A stretch of DNA of 21,709 nucleotides, taken from NCBI GenBank assembly GCA_964244695.1, contig CAXTJZ010000038.1:1-21709 (forward strand), given 5' to 3'. Every line of letters starts with the position of its first letter. Position 1 is the first letter of the stretch. Shown piece by piece: positions 1 to 7,350 of this stretch. The translations under genes were made by a program, and so were the position numbers. The stretch comes from BOG-908 sp964244695. GTDB lineage: Bacteria; Pseudomonadota; Alphaproteobacteria; Acetobacterales; Acetobacteraceae. A model generated the notes under the pieces. The model saw only the letters and a list, made by a program, of their open reading frames with translations. It did no database searches and was not told where the DNA came from.

Positions 1-54
1 GAGTGGCTGGGTTCCTGATGTCGCCAGTGGATGGGTTTACCCTGTCGCCTGACA
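1..54. mobile_element. Possible insertion-sequence end (IS21-like), extending left out of window
   Basis: Two adjacent 24-base imperfect direct repeats occupy 2-25 and 26-49 and agree at 18 of 24 positions, sharing AGTGG, TGGGTT and TGTCGCC. The outer tip, read on the minus strand from 54, is TGTCAGGCGACA, which begins with TGT and contains a TGTC/GACA mini-inverted repeat. IS21-family elements are known for several repeated blocks inside each end, and the tip resembles ends I remember from that family. The reading frame of the neighbouring oxygenase remnant loses its expected sequence exactly at 54/55, which fits an insertion. No transposase is visible because the element would lie outside the window. 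Chance repeats are the alternative. Confidence 0.42.
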
Positions 55-798
55 CGCTGGTATAAGACGGAAATAGAACCAGGAGACCAGGCTCTGGCTT
101 GACCACGTGCTCGGCCGCCAGTGCCGGCACAGTCGGAATACCGGGCTCGCCAAATTTTATCCACGCTTCCTGCCCCAAGCCCGCCATTTCCGGCAAAGCG
201 ATATAGCAGGCCGAGGACAGCCAGCCTTCGGGATGGATGTGGTCCGTGTGATAGCCCCCCGGGCGGAGACGAACGGACCAGGCGCCGTGAAACCGGTAGC
301 GGCCGGTGTTTCGGCGCCGCACGGGATCCGTGCCCTTTCCCAGAGCCGTCAGGTTACGCCGGATCGGGCCGTCAACCGCCTGAAAGAAGGCTCGTATCAC
401 GGGATTTTCGGACGTCAGCAGGTTTGCGGCTTGGCTGCCGTGTCGTAGTGACTGGTCGAGCGGGTGGGATTTGAACNNNNNNNNNNTTCCACCCTGCCGG
501 CGTGTCCATGTCCCGGTAGGGCACAAAGGTGGCCTAGTCGTGGAACTCGTCATAGCGCGAGTCGCCCAAAAGTCGCTAGGCGGTCGCCTGGTAAGTCAAG
601 GCGCGCTGATCCAGCGGATCCCGCACCGACAGTAACTTGGCACCAAGGCTGCCCTTCCCACATCGCCAGTAGCCACGCAGGCGGCAAACAGGCCACTTTG
701 GACGGTGTGGTCGTGGGGTTAGAAGCTTGGGCTTGCTCGGCAGGACGTAGCGCGTCGGCGGGCCGGCCGCAGACGGCGGCCAATTGGGTCACTTGCAT
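55..798 (-). pseudogene. Decayed TPR / putative 2OG-Fe(II) oxygenase gene
   Basis: Reading the minus strand from 475 to 56 gives 140 uninterrupted residues typical of the putative 2OG-Fe(II) oxygenase family that often follows TPR repeats. Landmarks are HPLDQSLRHGSQ, NTGRYRFHGAWSV, a His-rich metal-site segment YHTDHIHPEGWLS, and LVLFPSYT. The family normally continues with a Trp-His-Gly-Thr type segment carrying a further His, but the similarity stops at 55 where the putative IS end begins. Beyond the N gap the gene continues with VRDPLDQRALTYQATA and RLLGDSRYDEFHD, split by in-frame TAG codons (576-578 and 534-536). Further upstream, frame changes near 711-720 and 635-650 separate LFAACVATGDVGRAA and ADALRPAEQAQ, which look like TPR helices. 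The ATG at 796-798 has a good AAGGAGG site (808-814), but the original start may have been further up. Loss of function looks certain; the family call is strong. Confidence 0.8.
477..486. other. Assembly gap (10 N)
   Basis: A run of ten N inside the oxygenase remnant. By comparison with the family, roughly 20-30 residues are missing between the TPAGW segment on one side and FKSHPLDQ on the other, so the true gap is probably longer than ten bases. Confidence 0.95.
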
Positions 799-964
799 GC
801 AACGTCGCCTCCTTAGGGAAAGCCGGAGTGCGCCATCAAGGTATCATAGGTGGATAGGTGGCGCCGACGTGGTGCAGAACATTGATCCGTAACGAAGGAG
901 CAGATGCGGCTGCGGCGTGGTCCGGGAAGCGACATTGAGCGTTTGCAAGGAGGCTACAAGCTTG

Positions 965-1192
965 CTACCTACCTTTGGCTCCGAAAGACGCCTGCAGCAG
1001 ACTAGGATCTTTGACAGTACCGGTAGGATTGTCATCGGTCCCGTCTGAACATACCAGACTGCCGGTTTGACGTTCGCAATGTTTTGACGCAACTCTGGAG
1101 GGTGTGCCAGCCGTGCGATCCGGGATGTCACAACCGCTCAACAACAACACAAGCATCCCGGTAGACGCCACTAGCAACTTTGAGTCGAACAT
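965..1192 (-). CDS. Small predicted lipoprotein, function unknown
   Basis: This is a 75-residue protein whose first 21 residues form a signal peptide ending in a lipobox, LLLSGC, with Cys21 as the expected lipidated residue. The mature part is short, polar and Gly/Ser/Thr/Asp-rich, with two further cysteines and no domain I recognise. The start is ATG at 1190-1192, preceded by AAAGG seven bases upstream, a weak but usable ribosome binding site. The gene lies just downstream of the TonB receptor on the same strand, but a terminator-like hairpin separates them, so it is probably its own unit or a read-through partner. Its length leaves a real chance that it is a spurious reading frame; the lipobox is the main argument for it. 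Confidence 0.5.
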   Translation of the reverse strand: MFDSKLLVASTGMLVLLLSGCDIPDRTAGTPSRVASKHCERQTGSLVCSDGTDDNPTGTVKDPSLLQASFGAKGR

Positions 1193-1211
1193 CTCAGAGC
1201 CTTTATAAAGA

Positions 1212-1245
1212 ATGGGCCGCCACCCTTCTTCAGGTGGCGACCCAT
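1212..1245 (-). terminator. Intrinsic terminator hairpin after the TonB receptor gene
   Basis: On the minus strand a 13-bp stem (ATGGGTCGCCACC with GGTGGCGGCCCAT, one T-G wobble) closes an 8-base loop and is followed by TCTTTAT. It starts 20 bases after the receptor stop codon. The T-run is short and interrupted, so termination may be partial. Confidence 0.65.
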
Positions 1246-1264
1246 AGTAGCATGACGCTACGGC

Positions 1265-4168
1265 TTAGAACCTCAGGGTGGTCTTCACGTAAACCACACG
1301 TCCTAGTATGTCGTATTCGGCTGGATCGGTGTTGGTGCCGCCATCCTGCACATAGGGCGCTTGCTTGTCGAACAGATTATCAACGCCGACGTTGACGGAG
1401 AGGTTCTTGTAGTTATAGCCGCCATAGATGTCGTGATAGAAGATGTCCGGCGTGCGGTTTGATGCAAAGTCGCTGGCCGGGGCCGCTGGGGCGGAGTAGT
1501 AGAATAGCTGCCCTTCGATGAAGCGCATCCTATAACCGAGGGAGAAGTTGCCGAGGCTCCAGTCCAGGCTCGCATTGTCACGCAGCCGCGGGTAGCCTGG
1601 GGTGCTGATCCCGACGATGATCAGGCCGTTCTGGCCGATGAACGCGCCGTCTGGAACGTTTTGGCTTTGATACTTCAGCGTGTAAGTGGCGTCATTGGAG
1701 AGGGCGAAGGTGCCGTACCGACTCGGGTAGCTGTAGGTGGTGCCTATGTCGAGGCCTTCGGTCCTAGTCTCCCCCAAATTCTGATTGGTGCCGATCACGG
1801 TGCTAAGCTGACCGGTTCCAAGGCGCGGATTGACATCTGCGCAGAGCGGGCCGGAGAGATTGACGCTTGTGTAGCAGCCATCCACGATATTCTGCGTCGG
1901 CACCGTGCTGATAGTGTTATCGATCTTCGTGCGGAAATAGTCCACGGTTATAGCCAAACGCGGAACGAAGGGCGGTGTGAGGACAACACCAGCTGTCTGC
2001 GTACGCGCCGTTTCAGGATTTAGGTTTGGGTTACCGCCTATGATCGTCTGGATCTGACTACCGATCTGCGTGAAGGTGGCCGGGTTGACGCCCTGCTTCA
2101 AGCAGTTCGCCTGCACAATGGCAGCCTTGTTTCCGTAGCTGCTGACCTGGGCGCATGGGTCCGCCGCCTCATTGAAGCCGATAGACGTTCCCTGAAACAG
2201 GTCGGTGATGCTCGGCTGCCGGAACGCGACACCGTCCGTGCCACGGAACCGGATACCGTTGATAGGCGTGTAGTTGCCGCTAACCTTCCAAGTCTCGCCG
2301 GAACCGAAGTTACTGTAGTCGAAATAGCGGCCGCCGAGATCGACGTGCAGGTCCTTGGCACCCGGCAGATCCTTCAGGATCGGCACGCGCACCTCGCCGT
2401 ACACTTCCGTCACGTCGAACGAACCGGACGTGATCTGGGCGGGCGCCTGAGCCGATTCGCCGCTCTGAAGAACGTTGTCGGGGTTGAACGAGCCCGTCTC
2501 GGTGCGGTGCTCCACGCCCAGCGAAATCCCCACCGGACCGGCCGGCAGGTCGTAGATGTCGCTGTTGCTGATGTTGCCGCCATAGACCTTCAGCGTGTCG
2601 CGCGAGGTATCGACCTCGGTGAATTTGGCATATTTGATCGCGGCCGCGCTGAGGTTCTCGCCGAAAGGATTGCCAAGTACGCAACCGGCGGCGGCCACGC
2701 ACACTGCGGGATTGTAGATGCCGAAGGTGGTCAGGTCGCCCGCAGCCCCGGCAGCGATATCAGCCACACCCGGGGTGGTCTGCTGGAAACCTGTCTCCTG
2801 CTCTAGGTGGAGGAAGTTGATGGAGTTGGTCACGTTCAACGTATTGTCAGACTGGCCATACTGGAAGAATACCTCGTAGTCGAACCCGTAAACGAGGTCG
2901 CCCTTGAAGCCGCCATTGAACTGGAAGGTATCGGTGATCTGTCTGTATTCGCGGTCGCCGAACTGCGTCTCACGGCTGTAGATGTCGACAGGACCGGAGT
3001 TCGCACCGAGCAGCGACGTCAGGTATGGGTTGCCCTCCGGTACCACGTAGGCGTCCGGGACGATTGCGGACAGGCCGCCGCCGATCGGTTGTGGTGCCAG
3101 TTGCTGGTTGGTGACCTTGTGCGTGAAGAACTCCTCGACGAAGCCGGTTATGTGATCATTAAAATCGTAGTTGCCGAAGCTGGTGAGACTCTCCTTCTCC
3201 AGGCCGCCTTGCAGGAACTGCTGAAGACCGAAATCGTAACGCTGCGGTGCAAATGGACCGTTGGGTGTTCCGACCGCAGCTCCATTCTTGTCAAGGTTGT
3301 AGCCATACCCGCCGTTGACCAGGTAGGCGGAGTTCGGATTGGTGTTGTTCGTGTCGGGAAAGATTACGCCGGTCTTGGTGTAGAATGAGTTAATCTCGTT
3401 CTGGCCTGGAACGTTGGTCTGCACCGGATTGACTGCGTAGTCGCGGTCGGCCTGATTGACGGGACCACGATTGAGGTATTCGGCGCTGACTGTGAAGTTA
3501 CCGTGGTCGAACGTGGTGCCGGCGGTGGCACTGATCTCGCCTGTCTTGTCGTCGCCGGCATCGGTAGCGATGGCGCCGTTGGCATGGAAGGTCACGCCGC
3601 TGAAATTATGCTTGAGGATGATGTTGATCACGCCAGCCACGGCGTCAGCGCCGTAGGTCGTCGACGCGCCGTCCTTCAGTATCTCGATGCGATCAACGAG
3701 ATCGAGGGGAATGTTGTTCAGGTCCACGCAATCGATGCCGCCGGCGGTGGTCACGAAACGTTTGCCGTCCACAAGCACGAGAGTCCTCTCGACGCCCAGG
3801 TTACGAAGGTCGATACAGGAAGAACCAGAGCCGCCGTTGTTTGTAGTCGAGTACACGCCGGACGTGCCGATTTCAGGCAGCCGCGTGAGCACATCCTCAA
3901 GCGTCTGCGAGCTTGTATGCGCAATCTGCGCCGAAGTGACGACGACAACAGGCGACTCGCTGGTGGCATTTGTCGTTTTCAGGCGGGAGCCGGTGACGAC
4001 GATTTCTTCCGGTTTCCCGCTCGAACTTGCGGTAGCCGCATCCGCGCCAGCCGGCGAAGTCGCCTGACTGATCGCTGGTGCGCTCTGGGCAAGGGCGCTG
4101 CCCACCATGGGCGCCTGCACCAGGGCCAATACGGCGACCGAACCTGCAAGCCTGTGTCGAAGTGTCAA
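1265..4168 (-). CDS. TonB-dependent outer membrane receptor
   Basis: This is an outer-membrane gated porin that imports a scarce ligand using TonB/ExbBD energy. With the start chosen here it has 967 residues. A signal peptide covers about 1-27 (cleavage after SALA). A TonB-box-like EEIVVTGSR follows at 54-62. The plug domain runs from about 70 to 195 and includes TLEDVLTRLP, NLGVERTLVLVDGKR, DRIEILKDGASTTYGADAVAGVINI. The rest is a long beta-barrel ending in TTLRF, with the terminal Phe usual for outer-membrane proteins. The start is TTG at 4166-4168, because AGGGGG lies eight bases upstream and the signal peptide then begins MTLRHRL. A TTG at 4193-4195 is possible but has no such site. The length and the VVTGSR box fit the oligomer/peptide-type receptors of alphaproteobacteria. 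The ligand cannot be told from sequence. Confidence 0.93.
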   Translation of the reverse strand: MTLRHRLAGSVAVLALVQAPMVGSALAQSAPAISQATSPAGADAATASSSGKPEEIVVTGSRLKTTNATSESPVVVVTSAQIAHTSSQTLEDVLTRLPEIGTSGVYSTTNNGGSGSSCIDLRNLGVERTLVLVDGKRFVTTAGGIDCVDLNNIPLDLVDRIEILKDGASTTYGADAVAGVINIILKHNFSGVTFHANGAIATDAGDDKTGEISATAGTTFDHGNFTVSAEYLNRGPVNQADRDYAVNPVQTNVPGQNEINSFYTKTGVIFPDTNNTNPNSAYLVNGGYGYNLDKNGAAVGTPNGPFAPQRYDFGLQQFLQGGLEKESLTSFGNYDFNDHITGFVEEFFTHKVTNQQLAPQPIGGGLSAIVPDAYVVPEGNPYLTSLLGANSGPVDIYSRETQFGDREYRQITDTFQFNGGFKGDLVYGFDYEVFFQYGQSDNTLNVTNSINFLHLEQETGFQQTTPGVADIAAGAAGDLTTFGIYNPAVCVAAAGCVLGNPFGENLSAAAIKYAKFTEVDTSRDTLKVYGGNISNSDIYDLPAGPVGISLGVEHRTETGSFNPDNVLQSGESAQAPAQITSGSFDVTEVYGEVRVPILKDLPGAKDLHVDLGGRYFDYSNFGSGETWKVSGNYTPINGIRFRGTDGVAFRQPSITDLFQGTSIGFNEAADPCAQVSSYGNKAAIVQANCLKQGVNPATFTQIGSQIQTIIGGNPNLNPETARTQTAGVVLTPPFVPRLAITVDYFRTKIDNTISTVPTQNIVDGCYTSVNLSGPLCADVNPRLGTGQLSTVIGTNQNLGETRTEGLDIGTTYSYPSRYGTFALSNDATYTLKYQSQNVPDGAFIGQNGLIIVGISTPGYPRLRDNASLDWSLGNFSLGYRMRFIEGQLFYYSAPAAPASDFASNRTPDIFYHDIYGGYNYKNLSVNVGVDNLFDKQAPYVQDGGTNTDPAEYDILGRVVYVKTTLRF

Positions 4169-4523
4169 AGAGAAGTCCCCCTGAAGGCAGATCAAAAAAA
4201 CCAGAGCTATCCGCGAGTGGGAAAGTCCGGCGACCGAGCCGAATTAACGTTCGTAAACGCACGATAATCTTTCCGTGACGCCAGGGAACCGTAATCGAGA
4301 CGTTAGCAACCGATGAGTAACGCTGTGTTGCAATTGTGCAACTCAGGCCTGCGCGGGCCGAATGACGGGCTGCCATGCAAGTTCATCTTGCCGGCGGCTT
4401 AGCGATCCCTTAGAGGGTTAAGTGACAAAGCTGCCTCGAAACATCACCGAATGTCCGGCGGGTTGCCGCCGGCACTCAACCGCCGACACACCTTGTCAAG
4501 GATGCAGTCCGGATGCGCACGGC
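4169..4523. promoter_or_regulatory. Divergent promoter region between TonB receptor and lytic transglycosylase
   Basis: This 355-base stretch must hold promoters for both flanking genes. It contains no convincing gene: an in-frame GTG at 4422 would merely extend the transglycosylase. The one clear element is the palindrome at 4327-4342. I could not place -35/-10 boxes with confidence on either strand. Confidence 0.6.
4327..4342. promoter_or_regulatory. Candidate operator palindrome
   Basis: GTTGCA-ATTG-TGCAAC has perfect 6-base arms around a 4-base centre. It lies in the divergent spacer, 158 bases from the TonB receptor start and about 180 from the transglycosylase ATG. The form fits a dimeric repressor or activator site. 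No regulator gene is in the window, so its identity is unknown. Confidence 0.4.
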
Positions 4524-5495
4524 ATGAACGGCCTTTTCACATCCTCGCTATTGCGTGCCGGCGGGGCACTGGCGGCGGCAGCACTGCTATCGGCTTGCGC
4601 CTCGCATTCGCCGCCGATGACGGCCACCCAGGAAGCCGCAACCTACGTGGCGCGTGCCAAGCCGAGCTACACGCCGCCCGGCTCGCCTGACGACCCCTGG
4701 GGTCCCTACATCACCGAAGCCAGCAAGAAATACGACGTGCCGGAGCGCTGGATACGCGAAGTTATGCGTGTCGAGTCGCATGGCCGCGAGTTCACCGCCA
4801 GCGGCGCGCTCATCACCTCGCCTGTGGGTGCCATGGGCCTGATGCAGGTGATGCCCGCCACCTATGACGAGGTGCGCGCACGCTATAACCTGCCAGACGA
4901 CGCCTTCGACCCGCACAACAACATCATGGCCGGCACCGCCTATCTGCGCGAGATGTACGACGCGTTCGGCAGCCCCGGCTTCCTCGCCGCCTATAATGGC
5001 GGTCCGGCGCGTCTGGAGGACTATCTGACGCACAACCGGCCGCTGCCGTCCGAAACTCGCCGCTACGTGGCGATGATCGCTCCCTACATCCAAGGCGAGT
5101 GGCCGCAGGCCCGCTCGCCGGCCGAGCAATACGCCGTCAACCAGTTGCCGATGGACATACCCGCTGGGCCCCGCTACCCGCGGCACGTCAACGTGGTGGT
5201 GGCCGCGCGCAGCCGGCGCGGGCGCGAGTCCGTGCGTTACGCCAGCAACGAACGCCATCACGCGGGCCGCGCGCCGGCGGCGCCAGTGGAAGTGGCCGAA
5301 GCGCCGGAGCCGCGCGTGCACGCCTCCGTCCGGCTGGCGGCCGCTACGGGGCATCGTGCTGGCCGCCTGATCGAGCCGGCGATGGCTAGCGAGCGCGTGG
5401 TGCATACGCGCGCTTCAGGGACGCTGCGCTCGGGTCACGCCACAGTCACTCATGTAGCAGCGCATGGGTGTCACAAATCGCGTTGCGTGACCTGA
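4524..5495 (+). CDS. Lytic transglycosylase lipoprotein (SLT domain)
   Basis: This enzyme should cleave peptidoglycan between MurNAc and GlcNAc to leave 1,6-anhydroMurNAc ends, acting from the membrane into the periplasm. With the ATG chosen here it has 323 residues. The N-terminus is a lipoprotein signal ending LLSAC. The SLT fold of family GH23 spans about 65-195. The catalytic Glu is E84 in MRVESHGRE, followed by GAMGLMQVMPATY, NIMAGTAYLREM and FLAAYNGGPARLEDY, all standard blocks. The last 100 or so residues are Arg/Ala/His-rich and look disordered. A GTG at 4422 would add 34 residues ahead of the signal peptide; GAGGG lies four bases before it, but burying a lipoprotein signal is unlikely. 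The ATG itself lacks a strong ribosome site, so the start is uncertain. It stands alone, followed three bases after its stop by a composite palindrome. Confidence 0.9.
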   Translation: MNGLFTSSLLRAGGALAAAALLSACASHSPPMTATQEAATYVARAKPSYTPPGSPDDPWGPYITEASKKYDVPERWIREVMRVESHGREFTASGALITSPVGAMGLMQVMPATYDEVRARYNLPDDAFDPHNNIMAGTAYLREMYDAFGSPGFLAAYNGGPARLEDYLTHNRPLPSETRRYVAMIAPYIQGEWPQARSPAEQYAVNQLPMDIPAGPRYPRHVNVVVAARSRRGRESVRYASNERHHAGRAPAAPVEVAEAPEPRVHASVRLAAATGHRAGRLIEPAMASERVVHTRASGTLRSGHATVTHVAAHGCHKSRCVT

Positions 5496-5498
5496 AGA

Positions 5499-5637
5499 AG
5501 CAAGCAGTCCTTTTTTGAAAAAAGGACCAAAAAACTTTTACGCCCGTTCGGCCGTCCGCAGAACAGGCACGCGACAGCGGAGTAAAAGTCTTTTGCTTCT
5601 TTTCTTCAGAAAAGAAGACCTTTCTTTCTGCCTGCCT
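5499..5637. repeat. Composite palindrome, copy 1 (arms B then A)
   Basis: The left arm (about 5501-5540) is type B: CAAGCAG, then a hairpin CCTTTTTTGAAAAAAGG, then ACCAAAAAACTTTT. The right arm (about 5582-5632) is type A in inverse orientation: AAAAGTC, TTTTGCTTC, then a hairpin of T and A runs and GAAGACCTTTC. The core carries GCGACAGCGGAGT, a half-motif shared with other copies. The copy starts three bases after the transglycosylase stop and ends about 20 before the ABC ATPase start. Confidence 0.85.
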
Positions 5638-5656
5638 TTCAGACATCCCTACCCCC

Positions 5657-6397
5657 ATGCACGCCATAGAAGTCGAAACCCTCACCAAGCGCTACAAAGC
5701 AGCGCTGGCGGTGGACGGGATAAGCTTCAACGTGCGCCGCGGTGAGACGGTCGGCCTGCTAGGCGGCAACGGCGCCGGCAAGACAACCACCATCGCAATG
5801 CTGCTAGGCCTGCTGGTGCCCACAGCCGGGCGCATACACGTGCTGGGGCACGACATGGCGCACGACCGCTTTGCCGCGCTGGCCAGAGTGAATTTCTCCT
5901 CGCCCTACGTAGCGCTGCCGCACCGGCTTACGGTGGCCGAAAATCTCCGCGTGTACTGCCATCTCTACAACGTGCGCGGGGTGGAACGGCGCGTGGCGGA
6001 CCTGGCGGACGAGCTGGACCTGCACGCTTTCCTCAACCGTCCCGCGGGCCAGCTCTCGGCCGGGCAGAAAACCCGCGTGGCGCTGGCAAAATCGTTGATA
6101 AACCGGCCGGAACTGCTGCTGCTGGACGAACCTACCGCCAGCCTGGATCCCGACACCGGCGACCTGGTCCGGAGCTGGCTGGAACGCTACCGGGCAGAGA
6201 GCGGCTGCACGATCCTGCTGGCCTCCCACAACATGGACGAGGTGGCGCGGCTATGCGGCACCGTGCTGATGATGAAGCAGGGCCGCATCGTGGACCGCGG
6301 TACCACGGCCGAACTGCTGACGCGCTATAACCGCGACGACCTGGAAGACGTGTTCCTCGACATCGCACGCTCCCGCCAGGCGGAGCCGGCCGCGTGA
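5657..6397 (+). CDS. ABC transporter ATP-binding protein (ABC-2 exporter type)
   Basis: This is the cytoplasmic ATPase that drives the permease encoded immediately downstream. It has 246 residues, one nucleotide-binding domain. Walker A is GGNGAGKT at 36-43, the signature LSAGQ is at 133-137, Walker B ends LLLLDEP with D157 and E158, and the switch His is H191 in ASHNMDE. All catalytic elements are present, so it should be active. The GGETVGLLGGNG type N-terminus and YNRDDLEDVFLDI near the C-terminus are typical of NatA/CcmA-like and drug or polysaccharide exporters using ABC-2 permeases. The stop overlaps the permease GTG start in GTGA, which indicates translational coupling. The ATG follows a repeat arm by some 20 bases, and no clear ribosome site is visible. 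The substrate is unknown. Confidence 0.95.
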   Translation: MHAIEVETLTKRYKAALAVDGISFNVRRGETVGLLGGNGAGKTTTIAMLLGLLVPTAGRIHVLGHDMAHDRFAALARVNFSSPYVALPHRLTVAENLRVYCHLYNVRGVERRVADLADELDLHAFLNRPAGQLSAGQKTRVALAKSLINRPELLLLDEPTASLDPDTGDLVRSWLERYRAESGCTILLASHNMDEVARLCGTVLMMKQGRIVDRGTTAELLTRYNRDDLEDVFLDIARSRQAEPAA

Positions 6398-7191
6398 CAT
6401 CGCTCCGGCGCATCTGGGGCTTGATGTACCGCCACCTCACTCTGTTTCGGCGCTCCTGGCCGCGGCTGCTCGACCTTGCCTATTGGCCGGTGCTGCAGAT
6501 GGTGATCTGGGGCTTCACGTCTCGGTTTTTCGCAGCGCGGCTTGGCGACCACGGCGTCGTCACCGTGGGCATGCTGCTGGGCGGCGTGCTGATGTGGGAG
6601 ACGGCCTTGCGCAGCCATCTCGGCTTTGCGGTGACCTTCATGGAGGAGATCTGGTCGCGCAACCTGGGCCACATCTTCGTCAGTCCGCTACGGCCATGGG
6701 AGCTGTTGGCCGCCCTGCTCGGCATGTCCGTGATACGCATGCTGCTTGGCGTGGTGCCGGCCATGGTGCTGGCGGGGCTGTTGTACCACTACAACATACT
6801 GGGCGTGGGCCCCGTGCTCGTGCTGTTCGCGCTAAACCTGATGATGATGGGCTGGTGGATCGCGCTCGGCTGCATCTCGCTGATCCTGAGCCAAGGCGGC
6901 GGGGCGGAAAGCCTGGTATGGTCCATGCTTATCGGGCTGGCGCCGATCGCCTGCGTGTACTACCCGGTGTCGGCGCTGCCGCACTGGCTGCAATACATCG
7001 CATTGGCGCTGCCCGCGGCCCACGTGTTCGAAGGCTTGCGCGCGGCGATCGGGCACAGAGTGATACGCTGGGACGAGCTTGTCTGGGCGGGCGGGCTGAA
7101 CGTGTTTTGGCTTACGGCGGCTATGCTTCTTTTCATGCAGCAGTTTCATGCGGCGCGACGCAATGGGGCGTTGATGAACATTGGGGAGTAA
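6394..7191 (+). CDS. ABC-2 type transporter permease
   Basis: This is the inner-membrane partner of the preceding ATPase, with 265 residues. Six hydrophobic segments are visible: around LLDLAYWPVLQMVIWGF; GVVTVGMLLGGVLMWE; the leucine-rich stretch ahead of VVPAMVLAGLLYHY; VLVLFALNLMMMGWWIALG; MLIGLAPIACVYYP; and LNVFWLTAAMLLF. This matches the usual ABC-2 layout. The motif EEIWSRNLGHIFVSPLRPWELLA between helices 2 and 3 is typical of the family's cytoplasmic coupling region. The start is GTG at 6394, overlapping the ATPase stop by four bases. The gene ends directly at composite palindrome copy 2. The two genes form a complete homodimeric exporter; cargo cannot be named. Confidence 0.92.
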   Translation: MTSLRRIWGLMYRHLTLFRRSWPRLLDLAYWPVLQMVIWGFTSRFFAARLGDHGVVTVGMLLGGVLMWETALRSHLGFAVTFMEEIWSRNLGHIFVSPLRPWELLAALLGMSVIRMLLGVVPAMVLAGLLYHYNILGVGPVLVLFALNLMMMGWWIALGCISLILSQGGGAESLVWSMLIGLAPIACVYYPVSALPHWLQYIALALPAAHVFEGLRAAIGHRVIRWDELVWAGGLNVFWLTAAMLLFMQQFHAARRNGALMNIGE

Positions 7192-7345
7192 GGAAGGCCT
7201 TCTTTTTTGGAAAAGAAGCAAAAAACTTTTGTCCCTCCGCTGCTGCAGGCGCATCGCCAATCCTGAAGAATACGACTGTTGATGCAGGCGAAAGGAGCAA
7301 AATTTTTTTGCTTCTTTTTTTTTCATAAAAGAAGGCCTTTTTTTC
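7192..7345. repeat. Composite palindrome, copy 2 (arms A and A)
   Basis: It begins on the base after the permease stop codon and ends five bases before the phosphatase ATG. The left arm is GGAAGGCCTTC, then TTTTTTGGAAAA, then GAAGCAAAAAACTTTTG. The right arm is the same sequence inverted, with a longer T-run (7312-7323). The core has only a weak internal pairing (GCATC with GATGC). Confidence 0.85.
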
Positions 7346-7350
7346 TAATC

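Noticed and set aside
453..476. Partial tRNA on the minus strand: GTTCAAATCCC followed by a possible acceptor strand and CCA at the gap edge
   Set aside because: The same bases read in frame as FKSHPLDQ, continuous with the 140-residue oxygenase domain, and no other tRNA half appears beyond the gap.
107..892. Plus-strand open frames over the first 900 bases
   Set aside because: They are antisense to the oxygenase remnant, match no family I know, and one runs through the N gap.
4587..5405. Minus-strand frame opposite the lytic transglycosylase
   Set aside because: Shadow; the plus strand has all SLT motifs.
7279..7350. N-terminal extension of the phosphatase
   Set aside because: It would translate the repeat arm into a Phe/Lys-rich stretch; the family begins with the RH motif some ten residues after the ATG at 7351.
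7279..7350. Phage or defence system around the repeats
   Set aside because: None of the flanking genes is a nuclease, reverse transcriptase, toxin or phage protein.
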